Shown: positions 27,639 through 39,151, counted from the first letter of the stretch. The stretch: DNA of 64,000 nucleotides from Lachnospiraceae bacterium (GCA_025758065.1 CP107199.1:2205501-2269500); one strand, 5' to 3'. Translations and numbers: made by a program. The notes: generated by a model not told the origin, from the sequence alone.

Positions 27639-29333
27639 AATATCGGTATTACCCATAAAATAAGAGGTTAATGGAAGTCCGGTATGATCGGAAAAAAACT
27701 TTATAAAAGAAGAATTCCGTGATAAGTTTATATATTTTCGGTCAGATATTTTTGCAACTCTGAAGTCACGTATGAAATCAAATATCTCTTCGGTACCATA
27801 CTGGTTTTTTAAGATGTGTATCTGTAAGATCCTGGTCAGCAGTACCGCAAGGTAACAAATGAGGAAATGTCCGGTGATCGTTTCCTGTTTTTGTAAATAT
27901 ACAGGTCTTGCATCAAGCTGGGATTTCATGACACGGAAAGATTCTTCAATGCGCCAGAGATTATGGTAGGCAGCATACACCTTGGACGCAGCCATGTGGA
28001 TCTCTGAAGTAACGATCATGTTATAACCTGCAAATTTGCGGGCATTCTCAATGGATTTTTCGTTTATTTCAACTTTTACAGCACCCTCTGTTTCTTCTCC
28101 CTTTTTATTAGTGGGAATAAAAGAAACATATTTAGAACTATCGCCATATTCGGATCTTTTTGCCTGACTGGCTTTGAGCTTCTTTGCTTTCTCGACCTGC
28201 CGGTTTATTTCATATTTCTGTTTTGCGGCAAGTTTTGGATTGAATGTTACGATCCGTTTTTCTGTAAGTTTTACTGTTTTTTTATGTCCAGCGGTATCTG
28301 TGTAGGAATAAGAAAAATCATCTACGCATTCCTTGATACGGTACAGTATCTCTCCTCTTTTGTTCTTAACGTCTGCATAGTCATTTTCAAGCAGGACCCA
28401 TGTTTTTTCCGTCTCAGGAAGAGTTTTTACAGATTTGGAGAAGATGTATCCATCGCCAGCTTTCAATGCGTGTGCGATGTTATTAAAGCAGTTAAGTCCC
28501 TTATCCGCGATCTGGATCGTTCTGCCGGATATGTGACTGCGTTTTTTAAGATCATCAATGATGTTGCGTATAACGGGTTTTTCACTTTCATTCCCAGGAT
28601 ACATTTTCATACCGATAGGGATCTGGTTGGCATCCAGGAGCAGGCCCATACCGACGATCGGTTCCCTGCGGTTTTCTTTTGAGGGGCCTTTCAGTCGGAA
28701 ATCATCTTCTTTATCAATCTCAAAGTAAAAGTTTGTACAATCAAAGTATGTGTGGACCGTATCAAGCGGATATGTCTGATTGATCTGGTGGTTATAGATC
28801 TCGATCACCTTTTCGTATTCGGAGCCAATGTACTCCAGACCGGAATACAGCTGGTCCAGTGAAAAATCGTGGTTTTCAAAGAGATTTGGGATAACCTCAT
28901 CATAAGTTTTTGATTTCGAACAGGGATGGACTGTTCTTGCATAAATTAAAGCAGACATCATATCAAAAATGTTAAATCTGAAATTAGTTGCCGTCTGCAT
29001 GAGATCAATAAACCGCTTACAGCCGAGAGAGTCATTGATATTTTTTAAAGGAAAATACCCCAGATGTTTTTCGGGAGACACATCGGAGATATGTTGTTCT
29101 TTTTCTGCCTGTTTTTTCTGTTTGCATTTCTGATTAAGTTTCTGGACCTCTTTGGTAAAAACAGCAATCGGATCCTCAATGCCGGTAGCCTGAAGTTCGT
29201 GTACATACCCCAGAGGTTTGTAAGAACGATGAGCACCGCATTTTCGAGTAGGATCATAATAACTTTCGTAGATCTGTAAATAAGTACCCTTTTTATTGTT
29301 TGTTTTCTTTAAGAAATAAGACATATAAATCAC
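27612..29333 (-). CDS. IS1634-family transposase
   Basis: This 573-residue DDE transposase has an N-terminal region with YESYYDPTRKCGAHRSYKPLGY and a DDE core with DCTNFYFEIDKEDDFRLKGPSKENRREPIVGMGLL. GRTIQIADKGLNCFNNI and LWRIEESFRVMKSQLDARPVYL complete the layout of IS1634/ISNCY-type enzymes. There are no internal stops. A degenerate C-terminal fragment of a relative lies at 440-520. Confidence 0.9.
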   Translation of the reverse strand: MIYMSYFLKKTNNKKGTYLQIYESYYDPTRKCGAHRSYKPLGYVHELQATGIEDPIAVFTKEVQKLNQKCKQKKQAEKEQHISDVSPEKHLGYFPLKNINDSLGCKRFIDLMQTATNFRFNIFDMMSALIYARTVHPCSKSKTYDEVIPNLFENHDFSLDQLYSGLEYIGSEYEKVIEIYNHQINQTYPLDTVHTYFDCTNFYFEIDKEDDFRLKGPSKENRREPIVGMGLLLDANQIPIGMKMYPGNESEKPVIRNIIDDLKKRSHISGRTIQIADKGLNCFNNIAHALKAGDGYIFSKSVKTLPETEKTWVLLENDYADVKNKRGEILYRIKECVDDFSYSYTDTAGHKKTVKLTEKRIVTFNPKLAAKQKYEINRQVEKAKKLKASQAKRSEYGDSSKYVSFIPTNKKGEETEGAVKVEINEKSIENARKFAGYNMIVTSEIHMAASKVYAAYHNLWRIEESFRVMKSQLDARPVYLQKQETITGHFLICYLAVLLTRILQIHILKNQYGTEEIFDFIRDFRVAKISDRKYINLSRNSSFIKFFSDHTGLPLTSYFMGNTDIKKVLSHRF

Positions 29334-29492
29334 CCTTCTCCATTATAACACTATAGCACTATATATGCAAAGGGTAAAAACAAACTTTGTCAAATATTTT
29401 TAGCAACAAAAAAACCAGCAAATATGTCGGTTTATAATAAAAGGGGGATTTTATTACTCCCAAAAGTAATAGTGCTAAATCCTAAAGACGGG

Positions 29493-29546
29493 AAATTAAG
29501 AAAAGCTTAATTTGTAACTGAATTGTAACTTCTCCGTGCTATACTA
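29493..29546 (+). repeat. 54-bp direct repeat, right copy, carrying the surface protein B promoter
   Basis: It is identical to 27513-27566. Because the duplication contains the whole core promoter, insertion of the element left the gene B promoter intact. Confidence 0.9.
29512..29545 (+). promoter_or_regulatory. Promoter of surface protein gene B with direct repeats
   Basis: TTGTAAC at 29512-29518 and 29523-29529 have an 11-bp period. TATACT at 29540-29545 is preceded by TGC (extended -10). No consensus -35 stands at 17 bp, so an activator binding the repeats is likely. Confidence 0.6.
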
Positions 29547-29601
29547 GGCATAAACATGGATAAATATCTGTGATGACTCAGAAAAAGAGAGGAGAATTGG
29601 T

Positions 29602-32600
29602 ATGAAAGGATGGAGAAAGCCTAAAGCATTTGCAGCAGCCTATAATGCTCAGAAGCGTTTCCTGGCATTTGTTCTTACATTAGCTATGATCTTTACCAGC
29701 GTTGGCACAGATCTGAATGTAAGTTATGCAGCACAGGGAAATAAAGTAGACTTTGAGATATATGGGTCTGATCTGGTAAATGCGATCAATGAGGCTGTAG
29801 AAAGTGACAATGTAGTCAAGCCAGACAGCCTTGAATTTACAAACGGAGCTATAGATAAGTTCGAAACACTTTTCTATGGTGAAGGAAAGATTTATGAGGT
29901 TTATCCTCAGATCGACGGCGGTGATATGGATGCGGAACTTAGAGTATTTGTCCGTCTGCCAGAAGATGCCGATGATATGTACATGGTTACAGGTGATGAA
30001 GAAGTAATCTTCCTGTATGTAAATAATGGAGATGAAACGATCAGCTGTGCAACCAGGATCATCCGCTCCGTTGATGGGGAAGAAGAAAGTCAAGACAACT
30101 AAACGTATCAACGTAAAGAGCTACGAAGATAAGTTTGGTGATGAAGAAGTTGATATCGTATCCAAGAAAGATGAGACTGCAGAGGAAACAACATCTGCTG
30201 AGAAAAAATCTCAGGAAGCTGTAAATGATACAGCTAATGATACAGCTTCCGAAGAAACCACAACAGCAGAAGAGAAAGAAACTGAGATCACAGACGAAAC
30301 AGCTGAAGCAACTGAGGAAGAGACAACTGAGGCTGCTGAAGAAAATAAAGAAGCAGAAACAGAAGAAGCTACCGAAGCTGAAAAGGAAACAGCAGAAGAA
30401 ACTGAAAAAGAGACAGCTGAGGAAAAGGCTGATGCAGAAGGTGAAGTAACAGCATCCCTTTCCCGTCACTATGCACCGGTTGTTGCTATGAAGGAAGATG
30501 CACAAGCAGAGCCTGAAAAAGAAACAGCAGAAGCAGCAGAGATAGAGAAAGAAGTAGTTGAAACTGAGAAAGAAACTACCGAAGCAGTAGAAAAAGAAAC
30601 TGCAGATGCAGTTGAAACAGAAAAAGAAACCACAGAAGCTGAGACTAAGGATGCAGAAGTGACAGAAACTGAAACAGAAGCAGCAGCTGAAACTTCTGAA
30701 ACAGAGGAAACAGCAGAAGACGCTTCTAAAGAAGAAACTGCAGCTGGATCCAAAGAAAACGAAGAAACAGAAGCAGCCAAAGAAACTGTGACAGAAACTT
30801 CCAAGGCAGCTGAAACTACAGCAGAAGCAAAGGAACAAGAGAATAAGAAAGCAGAAGCAGCAACTGACAGTGATCTGGTTGGAATCGGATACTGCAGCAC
30901 AGCAAAAGCTTATACAACTACTGTAAAAGCATTAAAAGCACTGGATGATATCCAGGGACTGAAAGTTACATATGCGATCAACCCGGAATACAGCGCAAGG
31001 ATCGTAGATGGTCCTAGAGGCGTTGAAGAAGGGGATGCACTTGTATTCGGAGTAAAGAACCAGATCGGTTATGCCATCGAATCTGTAACTGCAAACGGAG
31101 AACTTCTGGAAACAGACAGCACTTCTGATAATGAAGATGGTTCTGTAACTGCATGGTATACAGTACCGGAAGTAACCGAAGAGCAGGAAATCGAAGTATA
31201 CATGACTGAGACTGACGAGCATCCGGAATTTAACGCAGAGCTGACCATGGAAGATGGAACGATCATCACTCTCCATGCAGCAGAAGGTGTCCTTCCGGCT
31301 GGGGTTACAGCTGAGGCGACTGTTAAGGATGATCTGGCAGATGCTTTAAAGGAAAAGGTTGAAGCTGAAAATGCAGAAGGCGGTGCAGTTAAGACTGTTG
31401 TTGTTTATGACATCAATCTGATGCTTAATGGTCATAAGCTGGATAATACCTGGGCTCAGAACGGTTCTGTTGAAGTTACATTCAGCGGAAGTAAAATCGA
31501 AGAGATGAGTACCGAGGCAGACAGCATCGAAATCTGTGCGCTGGATGATGCTTCACTGGAGAATCCGGTTGCTGAGAACTTAAGTGTGGAACATATTTCT
31601 ACTGAGGCTGTAGCTGATACTGCTAAAGACAGTGTATCTTTTGAGGCAGAGCATTTTACAGCTTATGCAGCCTACAGTTGGGGGTGGGGACAGCCTGAAA
31701 CATGGAAATCTGCAAGCTTTATACCAACAATTGAAAATGCGCAGGTTGCATATTCATATTTTTATGGAGGAGATACCAGTGGTAGCGCAGATATCATACC
31801 AGTTGAGTCCGGTACAACAAGGATTCAGATCGATCAGTATGTCAGTTCAAAGAAAGATGGATATGTAGTATTTTTTGTAAAACCAGATGAGGATTATTTA
31901 CTTACTGGTCTGGGGGCTGCCGGTAATGGCGATTTATATGCCCTTACAAGAACAAACTTTGGTAATATCAATGGATATCCGGGACTTAAAAAATTAGCAG
32001 CAAGAGCTAAAGAAGCTGGATATCTGGCATGCTTTGGATATACCAGAGCAAAGAAATCAGAAGGTATTAGTAATGCAAAGTTTGTTGTAAAAGCGGTAAA
32101 ACCAACTCTGTCTGTAAAGGCAGTAAGCAACAAAGTTACAGATGTTGCACCGGGTGAGACATTAACATTTACGATTACTGTAAATCCTGTATCCTGGGTA
32201 AATGGCAAACAGATTGATATTACTGATATCAGGCTTAAAAGAGTAACTATAGAAGGAAAGGACATTCCAAGTGGTAATTTGACATTACAGCAAGATGGAA
32301 CCTATACCACCACTGTTTTGTATACAGTTACTGAAAAGGACTGTGAAGGTGGTTATGTAAATTTATCAGTTACTGCAGAAACGGATTACGAATATCTTTT
32401 AAGTCTTTCCGATATTGTAGGTAATAGAAGTGATGTAGTAACAAAGACCACGATTACTGCCAATGGAGATGCAAGATGTAATATCGCTCCAACAGGTGTT
32501 GTTACATATTCTGCAAATTATATTGGTGCAGAAGGAATTGATCCAAGCAAATATCCGGCTGCAATAACTACAGCGGTATCAGATGATAATACTTATTATC

Positions 32601-35600
32601 AGGGCAGACCTGTTGCTGTTAAAGCTCTTCCAGGCAGAGACTATGTAGAAGACGCAGTTAATGCAGGTTATTGGACAAGAACAAATACCTGGAGATATGG
32701 CGATAGCAAGACTGTTGAACCAGGTGAAAGAATAACATTGCCAGAAGGCGGTCTTCACTTTATTGTAGACTGGACTTTCCACGCATATGTAACCATTAAT
32801 TACCGTGTTGCATCTGGAAAGGGAGATGTCAGCCCTGCATCTGAAAAAGTAAATCCGAAAGTGGGAACTGCTCAAGGTTCTACTGCAACTCCTGCAGCAG
32901 GATATGGATTTGAAGGATGGTATAGCGATCCTGGATGCACAACCAAGGTTGGAAACAATGCTAAATATGTACCAACTGATAAGACTGGAGCAACTTACTA
33001 TGCGAAATTTACAGCTAAACAGGATGTTTCCTATACTGTTCATTACTATGAAGAGGGAACAACTAACAAAGTTGCAGATGACAAGATTGTAAATAACCAG
33101 ACATTTGATGCTACAGTAGAAGAAAATGCTAAAGATATCACAGGATATACTTTAGTGGGGGATAATAAACAGACAGTTACATTAGATGTTTATAATAAGG
33201 AAATTATTTTCTATTATAATGCAAATACAATGAGTTATACTGTACAGTATCTGGAACAGGGAACCAACAAAGTACTTTATAATGAACTTGTAAAGCGAGA
33301 TGTGAAGTTTGGTTCTAAGATTACTGAAACCGCACTTGATATTCCAGGATATACAGCAGCTGTAAAGGAAAAAACAGTTGACAAACTGAATTATACAAAC
33401 AATGTTATTAAATTCTACTACACTGAAAATCAGTTAGTTAAGATCCAGTATCAGGTAGCAGATGGTCAGAATACCATGGGAAGTGTTACTCGGTCTTATG
33501 AAGATGTAAAACCTGTAACAGGAACCCCGGCAGGTTCTACTGCCAATGCAAATGACGGATACAGCTTCGTAAACTGGACTGTAAACGGAGTAGAAGTCAG
33601 CAATGAGCAGGTATTAACCCCTGCTGTTGTAGCAGCCCATGCAAAGAATGGTGAAAATGTATTTGTACCAACCACGTTTGTAGCTAATTTCCAGCGTAAG
33701 CTTGTACTTAAGGCAAAAAATGACCAAAAGACATATGATGGAACGGCATTGACTGGCGCTGATGCAGGATATGAGATCATTGGTGGTCAGCTGAAAGCCG
33801 GTGATCGTCTTGAAGTAACTTATAGTGGCAGCCAGACAGATGTTGGTAAAATTGTAAACCGTATTGTAAAAGCAGTTGTGTATCGTGGAGAAGAAGATGT
33901 TACATCACAGTATGCGATTGCTCCTTTCCAGGATGGCGAGCTTGAAGTAACACCAGCAACTGTAACCATGAGGTCTGCAAGCGCAACTAAGACTTACGAC
34001 GGCACACCACTTACAAAGACAGATGGAATGGTTATCACGGGATTTGCAGATGGTGAAGGTGTTGAGTGTTATGGTTTTGCAAGCCGGACTGACGTTGGAA
34101 GCACATCCAATACCTTTAAGTACCGTGCGGCTTCTAATACAAAGTTATCTAACTATGATATTAAACCAGAGAATATCACTTATGGTACATTAACTGTTAC
34201 AAAGATCACCACACCGATTGTTGTAACTGCCGATTCATTAAATAAGGTATACGATGGAACGCCTCTTACAGGAGAAACTTATACAGTTACAGGTGATGAA
34301 AATCTGGTAACTGGTGATAGGCTGGTTGTAAACCTTAGCGGCAGCATTACCAATGTTTCAGATGCTGCAAATGGTACTGTTACAAATAAAATTGATACAT
34401 GCAAAGTAATGCGTGGCAGCATAGATGTTACAGCTAATTACACAATTGAAACTCATGATGGCACTTTGACAGTAATGCCAAGACAGATTACACTTACTTC
34501 TGCTACAAAGCAGAAACCTTATGATGGAAAACCATTAACGGATCAAACAGTTACAGCAACTGCAGCAGAAGTAACTTATGCGCCATTTGCAGATGGTGAA
34601 GGACTTGTTTATAATGTAACAGGCAGCCAGTTAGATGAAGGAAGCAGTGACAATGCCTTTACTTATACGGCAATGAAGGGCACTAATTTAGCTAACTATG
34701 CTATTACCAAAGTGGAAGGTAAGCTGACTGTTACCAAGAATACAAACGAGATTGTGATCGTAGCAAATAATAACTCTAAGATGTATGACGGAACACCTCT
34801 TACAGATTCTGGATACACTTATACAACGGGTATTCTTGCAGATGGTGATGTATTAACTGCAACAGTAGAAGGTACGATCACGAATGTAGGCGAGACTGTA
34901 AATGAAGTTAAGAGTTACGTTGTAAAGCGTGGCGATAAAGATGTAACTAAGAACTATACTTTTGGTGAAAGTATTCCTGGTAAATTGGAGATCACCAAGA
35001 GAGATGTAACGATCACTTCTGGCTCTTCAAAACGTGCATATAACGGACAGCCACTGACCAATTCTGAAATTACTGTAACAGGTACAGGATTTGTAACAGG
35101 TGAAGCACCAACAAGTTATGACGTAACTGGTACTATTACGAATGTAGGTGAGGTTGATAACACATTTACCTACCAACTGCCTGAAGGTGTAAATGCTGAT
35201 AACTATGATATTAATCTGGTTAAAGGTAAGCTGGAGATCACTCCTGTAACAGCCAAGATCCAGATCACAGCAGACAGCGACAGCAAGGTATATGATGGAA
35301 TTGCTCTTGTAAAGAATGGTGCTACTTATACACAGGGAATTCTTGCAGAGGGCGACAGACTGGAAACTACAGTAGAAGGTTCCCAGTTAGGAAAAGGCGA
35401 ATCTGCAAATACAGTTAAATCTTATAAGGTATTAAATGCTGCTAATGAAGATGTGACAGGAAACTATACCTTCGCAGAAAGCATTCCTGGCAAGCTTACT
35501 GTAACTGCCCGTCCAATTAAGATCACAGCAGCAAGTGACAGCAAGGAGTACGATGGTACACCATTAACAGCAAACAGATACACTGTAAGTGAAAATGGCC

Positions 35601-36733
35601 TTGCAGATAGCGATGAGATTTCTGCAATTACCATTGATGGCAGTCAGATTGAGATCGGAACCAGTTCCAATGCAGTTAGAGCAGGTTCTGTAAAGATCAC
35701 CAAGAAGGCTGAAGCAGCAAATTCAAGAAGCACAGCTGAAGATGTAACTGGTAACTACAATATTAAGTTAGAAGAGGGAATCTTAGAGGTTACAAACCGC
35801 AATGACCTTTCCTACATCGTAAATTATCATTACTTAGATGCTAAGGGCAAAGAAGTTGATGTAGAGTCTGTTATTAAGGACAATGCATTCATTGGTGAAG
35901 CAATTGCTTACAGTGATGCAGCAAGCAGAGATCATGCTGGCAAGACCTACGCACTTGTCCGTGTAGATAATGCTGGAAAAGCTGTTGAGTATTATGCTGA
36001 CGGTGCCGAGAATCCGAACGTAGTTGATGTATACTATGGCTTAGACGAGATCGGTACAAACACAGAAAAGCCTAAAACACCAGACGGTATCCCGGATATG
36101 TACCAGGTAGTATTCAGATACATTTCTGAGAACCCAAGTTACGGTACAGTTGATGGCGCAGCTGTTGTAGATGGTTACGTAATGGAAGTTGTTACAAGAC
36201 CTCAGAAGGCAGACGGAAGCTACGATATGGATGCAGAAGTTTATCCACTGGGTAATGTAACAGTTACTGGTATCGGCAACTACACATTTAACCACTGGTC
36301 CGACAGCGATACCAATTATGCAAATGCAAATGAGATCGCAGGCCATGGATTCAAGTCAGATATGACCTTTGTTGCACACTTCAGCTATGATGGAGGAAAC
36401 AACAACAATAACAACAATGGCGGCGGTAACGGTGGTTCCGGTGGAGGAAGCAGCTCAGGTGGCGGAAGCAGCTCCGGCAGCCACGGTGCGATCAAAGTTA
36501 CTTCCGGAGGTCCTGGTGAACAGACCGTAACCATTGACGGAGGAGATGTGCCGCTGGCAGGACTTCCAGATCTGTCTGCATCCCCGGTAGAAATCGATGA
36601 CGGTGAAATTCCGTTAGCAGCTCTTCCAAAGACCGGACAGACAACTATGAAGCTTACACTGACCCTTATGTTCTCCGGTATCTTTCTTGCACTGGCAGCT
36701 ATGAGCAAGAAGCATAAAGAAGAGGAATCCTAA
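29602..36733 (+). pseudogene. Giant LPKTG-anchored surface protein B, one-base frameshift
   Basis: The first 160 or so residues (signal peptide ending VSYAA, then the same N-terminal domain as protein A) read in one frame that stops at 30102. The rest reads in the next frame to 36733. The shift maps to GGGG at 30076-30079: with three G residues the protein reads DGKKKVKTTKR, matching NGKEKEKTTKR of protein A, and totals about 2,376 residues. After a Glu/Thr/Ala-rich stalk come MucBP and InlB-like modules, about eight MBG-type repeats marked by K(T/V/M)YDGTPLT, a Gly/Ser/Asn-rich linker and LPKTG with a membrane helix and charged tail. Family role: sortase-anchored adhesin. The shift may be mutation, phase variation or sequencing error. 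Confidence 0.9.
33711..35810 (+). repeat. Series of MBG-type domain repeats in surface protein B
   Basis: About eight divergent repeats of roughly 80-95 residues each contain YDGT or YNGQ, a GD segment and a closing LTVT or LEIT strand. Visible markers include KTYDGTAL, KVYDGTPL, KMYDGTPL, RAYNGQPL, KVYDGIAL and KEYDGTPL. Repeats of this type form elongated beta-rich stalks. Protein A lacks this block. Confidence 0.75.
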
Positions 36734-36789
36734 GTCACAAGGATCATGAGAGTTTCAGACAACAAAATAAGTCTTAAGTGACTGATAAG

Positions 36790-36832
36790 AGCCGCACACT
36801 GGCAAAAGAAAGCAGTGTGCGGCCTTTTTTTT
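36790..36832 (+). terminator. Terminator after surface protein B
   Basis: GCCGCACACTG and CAGTGTGCGGC form a strong stem followed by eight T residues. Confidence 0.92.
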
Positions 36833-36857
36833 GGTTTGCTTTTTTGCGTTTTTACTA

Positions 36858-36886
36858 TTGACTGCGGGTTTATTTCTTAGTATTAT
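36858..36886 (+). promoter_or_regulatory. Sigma-70-type promoter of the pur operon
   Basis: TTGACT (36858-36863), a 17-bp spacer and TATTAT (36881-36886). A 10-bp A/T hairpin at 36917-36941 lies just before the purE ribosome site. No guanine-riboswitch core was seen. Confidence 0.65.
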
Positions 36887-36963
36887 AATTATTAGAAAAG
36901 ATAAATATATAAAACATATATATTAGAAAAACTAATATATATTATTCAAAAGGAGAATGAAAG

Positions 36964-37476
36964 ATGGCTAAGGTAGGAATTGTAATGGGCAGCGACTCAG
37001 ATATGCCGGTTATGGCGAAAGCGGCAGAGATCCTGGACAAGTTTGGAATCGATTATGAGATGACGATCATTTCCGCCCACAGAGAACCGGATCTGTTTTT
37101 TAAATGGGCAAAGGCTGCAGAGGAAAAAGGGTTTAAAGTGATCATTGCAGGTGCCGGAAAAGCGGCTCACCTTCCGGGAATGTGCGCAGCTATCTTTCCG
37201 CTTCCGGTGATCGGTATCCCTATGAAGACCTCTGATCTGGGCGGTGTAGATTCCCTGTATTCTATTGTACAGATGCCAAGTGGTATCCCGGTTGCTACTG
37301 TTGCTATTAACGGCGGTGCCAATGCAGGTATCCTTGCAGCCAAGATCCTTGCAGCATCAGATGAGGAGCTGTTAGGAAAGTTAAAAGCGTATTCTGAGGA
37401 TTTAAAAGAGGACGTGGAGAAAAAGGCTGAGAAGTTGGAAAAGATCGGATACAAAGAGTATCTGGCACAGAAATAA
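36964..37476 (+). CDS. purE: N5-carboxyaminoimidazole ribonucleotide mutase
   Basis: This 170-residue class I PurE interconverts N5-CAIR and CAIR in purine synthesis. Signature segments are GSDSDMPVM at the start, ISAHREPD with the catalytic histidine, and AGAGKAAHLPGM. The lysine in AGAGKAAHL replaces the usual glycine. AAAGGAGAATGAAAG precedes the start. It is the first gene of a four-gene pur run on the same strand. Confidence 0.95.
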   Translation: MAKVGIVMGSDSDMPVMAKAAEILDKFGIDYEMTIISAHREPDLFFKWAKAAEEKGFKVIIAGAGKAAHLPGMCAAIFPLPVIGIPMKTSDLGGVDSLYSIVQMPSGIPVATVAINGGANAGILAAKILAASDEELLGKLKAYSEDLKEDVEKKAEKLEKIGYKEYLAQK

Positions 37477-37519
37477 CATTACAGAAGGTATATAGAGGAC
37501 AGATTCGGAGGATAAGAAG

Positions 37520-38554
37520 ATGATGGATTACAAGAAAGCCGGAGTTGATATTGAGGCAGGTTATAAATCAGTTGAATTAATGAAAGAGCATGTGAAAAAG
37601 ACCATGCGTGCAGAGGTATTAGGCGGACTTGGAGGTTTCTCCGGTGCATTTTCACTGGCAAAGATCAAAGAGATGGAAGAACCGGTATTATTATCCGGCA
37701 CAGACGGTTGCGGAACTAAGGTAAAACTGGCGATCATTATGGACAAGCATGATACCATTGGTATTGACGCAGTGGCTATGTGTGTTAATGATATTGCCTG
37801 TGCAGGCGGTGAGCCATTATTCTTCCTGGACTATATTGCCTGCGGAAAGAATTATCCGGAAAAGATCGCAGATATCGTTAAAGGTGTGGCAGAAGGCTGT
37901 TTACAGTCTGAGGCAGCTCTTATCGGCGGTGAGACAGCAGAGCATCCGGGACTGATGCCGGAAGAGGACTATGACCTGGCTGGTTTTGCAGTAGGTGTCT
38001 GCGACAAGAAAGAAATGATCACAGGTGAGAACCTGGAAGCGGGAGATGTGCTTATTGGTATGGCTTCCACTGGCGTACATTCCAACGGATTTTCACTGGT
38101 ACGCAAGGTATTTGAGAAGGAAATGAACAGGGAAGGTTTAGATACCTATTATGACAGCCTTGGAAAGACTCTGGGCGAGGCACTTCTTGCACCAACCAGA
38201 ATTTACGTAAAGGCATTAAAGAATATTAAAAAGTCAGGTGTGACCGTAAAAGCATGCAGCCATATTACAGGTGGCGGCTTCTATGAGAATGTTCCACGTA
38301 TGTTAAAGGATGGTGTCCGTGCAGTGATCCGCAAAGACAGCTATCCGGTCCCTCCGATTTTCAAACTTCTTGCTGAAAAAGGCCAGATCGAAGAGCCGAT
38401 GATGTATAATACATTTAACATGGGACTTGGCATGGTAGTAGCTGTAGATGAAGCAGATGTAGATAAGACCATGGCAGCTATTAAGGCAGCAGGCGACCAG
38501 CCATATGTAGTAGGAACCATTGAAAATGGAGAGAAAGGCGTGACTTTATGTTAA
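37520..38554 (+). CDS. purM: Phosphoribosylformylglycinamidine cyclo-ligase (AIR synthetase)
   Basis: The 344-residue ATP-dependent enzyme closes FGAM to AIR. The N-terminus YKKAGVDIEAGYKSVELMK, the LLSGTDGCGTKVKLA phosphate loop and GVHSNGFSLVRKV are PurM hallmarks, as is HITGGGFYENVPRML. GGAGGATAAG precedes ATGATG; either ATG may be used. It ends in a 7-bp overlap with purN, so translation is probably coupled. Confidence 0.96.
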   Translation: MMDYKKAGVDIEAGYKSVELMKEHVKKTMRAEVLGGLGGFSGAFSLAKIKEMEEPVLLSGTDGCGTKVKLAIIMDKHDTIGIDAVAMCVNDIACAGGEPLFFLDYIACGKNYPEKIADIVKGVAEGCLQSEAALIGGETAEHPGLMPEEDYDLAGFAVGVCDKKEMITGENLEAGDVLIGMASTGVHSNGFSLVRKVFEKEMNREGLDTYYDSLGKTLGEALLAPTRIYVKALKNIKKSGVTVKACSHITGGGFYENVPRMLKDGVRAVIRKDSYPVPPIFKLLAEKGQIEEPMMYNTFNMGLGMVVAVDEADVDKTMAAIKAAGDQPYVVGTIENGEKGVTLC

Positions 38555-39141
38555 GAGTTGGCGTAATGGTATCCGGCGGCGGAACCAATCTTCAGGCGAT
38601 CTTAGATGCGATTGACAGCGGAAAGATCACAAATGCAAAGGTGGAAGTGGTCATCAGCAATAATCCGGGAGCTTATGCTCTGGAACGTGCCAGAGATCAT
38701 GGTATCGAAGCTGTGTGCATTTCACCGAAAAGCTTTGAAAGCAGAGCAGACTTCAATGAGGCATTTTTAAAGAAAACAGATGAATATAACCTGGATCTCA
38801 TCGTTCTGGCGGGATTTCTGGTAACGATCCCGGAGGAGATGATTCGCAAATACAGAAATAAGATCATCAACATCCATCCTTCCCTGATCCCGTCTTTCTG
38901 CGGCGTTGGTTATTATGGCCTGAAGGTCCATGAGGCAGCTCTGGCAAGAGGAGTAAAGGTTACAGGCGCTACAGTCCACTATGTAGATGAAGGGGTGGAT
39001 TCCGGTCCTATCCTGCTTCAGAAGGCAGTGGAAGTACAGCCTGGAGATACACCACAGGTACTGCAAAGACGTGTAATGGAGCAGGCTGAGTGGGTCATTC
39101 TTCCGGAGGCGGTAAACAGGATCGCCAATGGCTTGATTTAG
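38548..39141 (+). CDS. purN: Phosphoribosylglycinamide formyltransferase
   Basis: This 197-residue PurN transfers a formyl group from 10-formyl-THF to GAR. It begins RVGVMVSGGGTNLQAILDAI and contains the active-site segments INIHPSLIPSFCG and HYVDEGVDSGPILLQ (catalytic Asn, His and Asp). The start ATG overlaps the purM stop codon, and purD follows after 10 bp. Confidence 0.96.
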   Translation: MLRVGVMVSGGGTNLQAILDAIDSGKITNAKVEVVISNNPGAYALERARDHGIEAVCISPKSFESRADFNEAFLKKTDEYNLDLIVLAGFLVTIPEEMIRKYRNKIINIHPSLIPSFCGVGYYGLKVHEAALARGVKVTGATVHYVDEGVDSGPILLQKAVEVQPGDTPQVLQRRVMEQAEWVILPEAVNRIANGLI

Positions 39142-39151
39142 GAGGAAATAT

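Larger units (their letters stand above)
27567..29492 (-). mobile_element. IS1634-like insertion sequence, 1,926 bp, with long target duplications
   Basis: The ends are related inverted repeats (CCTGTCTTTCGGAGTT on the left, CCCGTCTTTAGGATTT on the right when read inward). The 54 bp on each side are identical. Members of the IS1634/IS1549 group are known for unusually long target duplications. One transposase on the minus strand fills most of the element. Intergenic sequence 29334-29492 inside the element is the transposase leader and right end. Confidence 0.9.

Noticed and set aside
28284..28682. Plus-strand frame inside the IS1634-like element
   Set aside because: It is fully inside the transposase gene on the other strand and is not protein-like.
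30059..30900. Minus-strand open frames opposite the stalk of surface protein B
   Set aside because: They have the same cause: complement of GAA/GCA/ACA-rich coding sequence, with no start signals.
36838..36960. Purine riboswitch upstream of purE
   Set aside because: No conserved guanine-aptamer core was found; the region is A/T-rich with a promoter and a simple hairpin.
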